From Chloroflexota bacterium (lineage in GTDB: Bacteria > Chloroflexota > Dehalococcoidia > SM23-28-2 > RBG-16-64-32): a stretch of 8,659 nucleotides of DNA. This document shows, one piece after another, positions 7,227 through 8,659 of this stretch. Location: assembly GCA_005882715.1 (NCBI GenBank), contig VBEI01000105.1, positions 1-8,659 of the forward strand. The letters run 5' to 3'. A program made the position numbers and the translations under genes. The notes beneath the pieces were generated by a model. It made no database searches. It was not told the DNA's origin and saw only the letters and a list, made by a program, of their open reading frames with translations. Numbering within the stretch: the stretch's first letter is position 1; every line of letters starts with the position of its first letter.

Positions 7227-8564
7227 CTACCCCTTGGAAACCGGCGTCAGCGGTATCTCATACCGGTCGCGGAACTTGTAGTCCGGCGAGTGCGAGAGCC
7301 TCGCGTACGAGCCGAACGTCTCCTCGGCCTCGCCTTCGATGAGATCGAGCGGGTCGTGATGGTCGTCTTCCTCGGGGCCGAACTGACGGCGGATCCCGTA
7401 AGTCGTCGTGCGCTCGGCGGGGATGCGGCCGGCGTCGCGGATGAGCCGCCGCATTTCGCGCGGCTTCATGCACTGCCCGTAGGTGGCGCCTGCCGACGTC
7501 GAGATGCTCTCGTTCATGAGCGTGCCCATGAAGTCGTTGCCGCCGGCGTTGAGCAGGATTTGCGAAAGCTTCGGCCCTTCCTTCACCCACGACACCTGGA
7601 GGTTCGGGATCCAGTTGTTCAGCATGAGACGTGATACGGCGTACGTCTTGAGGACCTCCGCCCCGGTCGCTCCTGGCCGGACGTTCTCGACGAGCGACTT
7701 ACCGTACATGGGCGCCTCTGTGTGCACGAACCCGAGCGGGACGAACTCGGTGAATCCGCCCGTCTGCTTCTGGATATCGCGCAGCAGCCCGAGGTGGGCC
7801 GCCACATGCCGGGCGCTCTCGACGTGGCCGTACATGATTGTCGAGGTCGTGCGGATGCCTAGCTCGTGCGCGGTCGTGACTACCTCGACCCACTGGTCCT
7901 TCGTGATCCGGCCCGGCGAGATCAGGTCGCGGACCTCCTGGTCCAGGACCTCGGCGGATGTCCCGGGCAGCGTGCCCACGCCCGCATCCTTCAGCCCGAC
8001 GAGGTACTCCCGAATGGTGCACCGTGAGCGGATGGCGCCGTAGAGCACTTCCTCCGGTGAGAAGCCGTGGATGTGGATCTCGGGCAGCTCCTTCTTGATT
8101 GCCCGCGTCAGCTCGAGGTAGTAATCGCCCTTCATCTTGGGCGGCAGACCTGCCTGGATGCAGACTTCGGTCGCGCCCAGCTCCCAGGCCTCGCGTGCCC
8201 GGCGCACGATCTCCTCTACCGGCAGGTAGTAGGCCTCCTCTTCGCGGTGGCTGCGGCTGAAGGCGCAGAACGTGCAGTGCTTGATGCAGACGTTCGTGAA
8301 ATTGATGTTGCGGTTGATGATGTACGTCACCACATCGCCGACCGTCCGCCGCCGCAAGTCGTCCGCGGCCAGCACGATCGCGTTCATGTTCGCCGAGCCT
8401 TGGGCCTCGAGCAGCGACGTCCCTTCTTCGACCGAGATGTCCTCGCCCGCCAGAGCGCGGTCCAGAACGTGCGCGACCCCGCTGTCTACTTCGCCCAGCA
8501 ATCGGTCAACCGCCCCGCTCAGGCCTTTCAGTTTCGACTCTCCACTTTCAGTTTTCGATACCAT
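7227..8564 (-). CDS. cofH: 5-amino-6-(D-ribitylamino)uracil--L-tyrosine 4-hydroxyphenyl transferase (FO synthase subunit 2)
   Basis: CofH is a radical-SAM enzyme. It cleaves tyrosine and joins the hydroxybenzyl part to 5-amino-6-ribitylaminouracil, and CofG then closes the ring to give FO, the chromophore precursor of coenzyme F420. The 445-residue product has the radical-SAM cluster motif C93-x3-C97-x2-C100 (CIKHCTFC) directly after YIINRNINFTNV. CofH-type signatures follow: TEVCIQAGLPP, IHIHGFSPEE, GVGTLPGTSAEVLDQEVR, a TIMYGHVES segment, GGFTEFVPLGFVH, and the late NDFMGTLMNESIS. These favour CofH over the related menaquinone enzymes MqnC and MqnE. About 45 C-terminal residues after RRQFGPEE look like an extension relative to archaeal CofH. 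The start is ATG at 8564, supported by AAGGAG 6 nt upstream. An unidentified gene ends 22 nt before it on the same strand, suggesting an operon. No cofG is visible. Confidence 0.9.
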   Translation of the reverse strand: MVSKTESGESKLKGLSGAVDRLLGEVDSGVAHVLDRALAGEDISVEEGTSLLEAQGSANMNAIVLAADDLRRRTVGDVVTYIINRNINFTNVCIKHCTFCAFSRSHREEEAYYLPVEEIVRRAREAWELGATEVCIQAGLPPKMKGDYYLELTRAIKKELPEIHIHGFSPEEVLYGAIRSRCTIREYLVGLKDAGVGTLPGTSAEVLDQEVRDLISPGRITKDQWVEVVTTAHELGIRTTSTIMYGHVESARHVAAHLGLLRDIQKQTGGFTEFVPLGFVHTEAPMYGKSLVENVRPGATGAEVLKTYAVSRLMLNNWIPNLQVSWVKEGPKLSQILLNAGGNDFMGTLMNESISTSAGATYGQCMKPREMRRLIRDAGRIPAERTTTYGIRRQFGPEEDDHHDPLDLIEGEAEETFGSYARLSHSPDYKFRDRYEIPLTPVSKG

Positions 8565-8570
8565 TTGGTG

Positions 8571-8576
8571 CTCCTT
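8571..8576 (-). promoter_or_regulatory. Shine-Dalgarno site of cofH
   Basis: On the minus strand this is AAGGAG, 6 nt before the cofH ATG at 8564. It decides the start codon and lies in the 22-nt gap after the preceding gene, so cofH is probably translated from a shared transcript. Confidence 0.75.
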
Positions 8577-8586
8577 ATCCGCCTGC

Positions 8587-8659
8587 CTAGACTGCCTGCG
8601 CTTCTCGTTTCACCAGCCCCTCCTCGTCCGCCATCTCGTAAATGCGCTCGCTCAACGCA
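8587..8659 (-). CDS. C-terminal end of an unidentified gene upstream of cofH (5' truncated by window edge)
   Basis: Read on the minus strand, the window edge opens in a frame that gives 23 residues, ALSERIYEMADEEGLVKREA followed by QAV, and ends in TAG at 8589-8587. The fragment is helical and charged. The 22-nt spacing to the cofH start and the codon use suggest that it is the 3' end of the preceding gene in the same operon. It is too short to assign a family; a role linked to F420 synthesis or use would be a guess from position only. Confidence 0.45.
   Translation of the reverse strand, partial: ALSERIYEMADEEGLVKREAQAV

Noticed and set aside
6948..7634. Plus-strand open frame of 228 codons across the metalloprotease start, the second element and the cofH 3' end
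   Set aside because: It runs antisense through two supported genes and an inverted-repeat element; its Arg-rich composition marks it as a shadow.

Overview
The window is chromosomal DNA from a GC-rich bacterium. It holds six complete protein genes, one gene cut by each edge, and two short inverted-repeat elements. No rRNA, tRNA, CRISPR array, phage gene or transposase gene was found. A Chloroflexota (green non-sulfur) lineage is my best guess. It rests on F420 biosynthesis (cofH), a GatCAB-type amidotransferase, a class A penicillin-binding protein with a lineage-looking glycosyltransferase motif, and roughly 100-bp elements with GTAGGGGCG/GTAGAGACG-type ends. This is inference from recalled patterns and no database was searched.

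Layout, left to right. (1) Positions 3-365 (+) are the C-terminal end of a multi-pass membrane protein, possibly VTT/DedA-like. (2) gatA (362-1843) and gatC (1970-2263), both on the minus strand, encode two of the three subunits of the tRNA-dependent amidotransferase. They are separated by an inverted-repeat element (1860-1962) that nearly fills the gap. (3) A divergent intergenic region has an extended -10 promoter pointing at gatC. (4) On the plus strand, a SAM methyltransferase (2421-3164) is followed after 2 nt by a bifunctional class A PBP with a proline-rich, LysM-tipped tail (3167-5644). (5) A 221-bp convergent spacer follows. (6) A membrane-anchored HExxH metalloprotease-like protein (5866-7068, minus) comes next. 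(7) A second inverted-repeat element lies at 7099-7198. (8) cofH (7227-8564, minus) is the radical-SAM enzyme of F420 synthesis, preceded by the last codons of an unidentified gene (8587-8659, minus).

How the genes work together: gatC/gatA serve translation, making Gln-tRNA(Gln) and/or Asn-tRNA(Asn) once partnered with GatB, which is not in the window. The methyltransferase-PBP pair looks like one transcription and translation unit. The PBP builds and crosslinks peptidoglycan, so the methyltransferase may act on an envelope or glycan substrate. cofH makes the deazaflavin precursor of coenzyme F420, and its partner cofG is not visible here.

No clear new multi-gene system is present. The items most worth a second look are the two similar-sized inverted-repeat elements whose ends share a pattern, the altered glycosyltransferase motif and LysM tail of the PBP, and the uncharacterised anchored metalloprotease.
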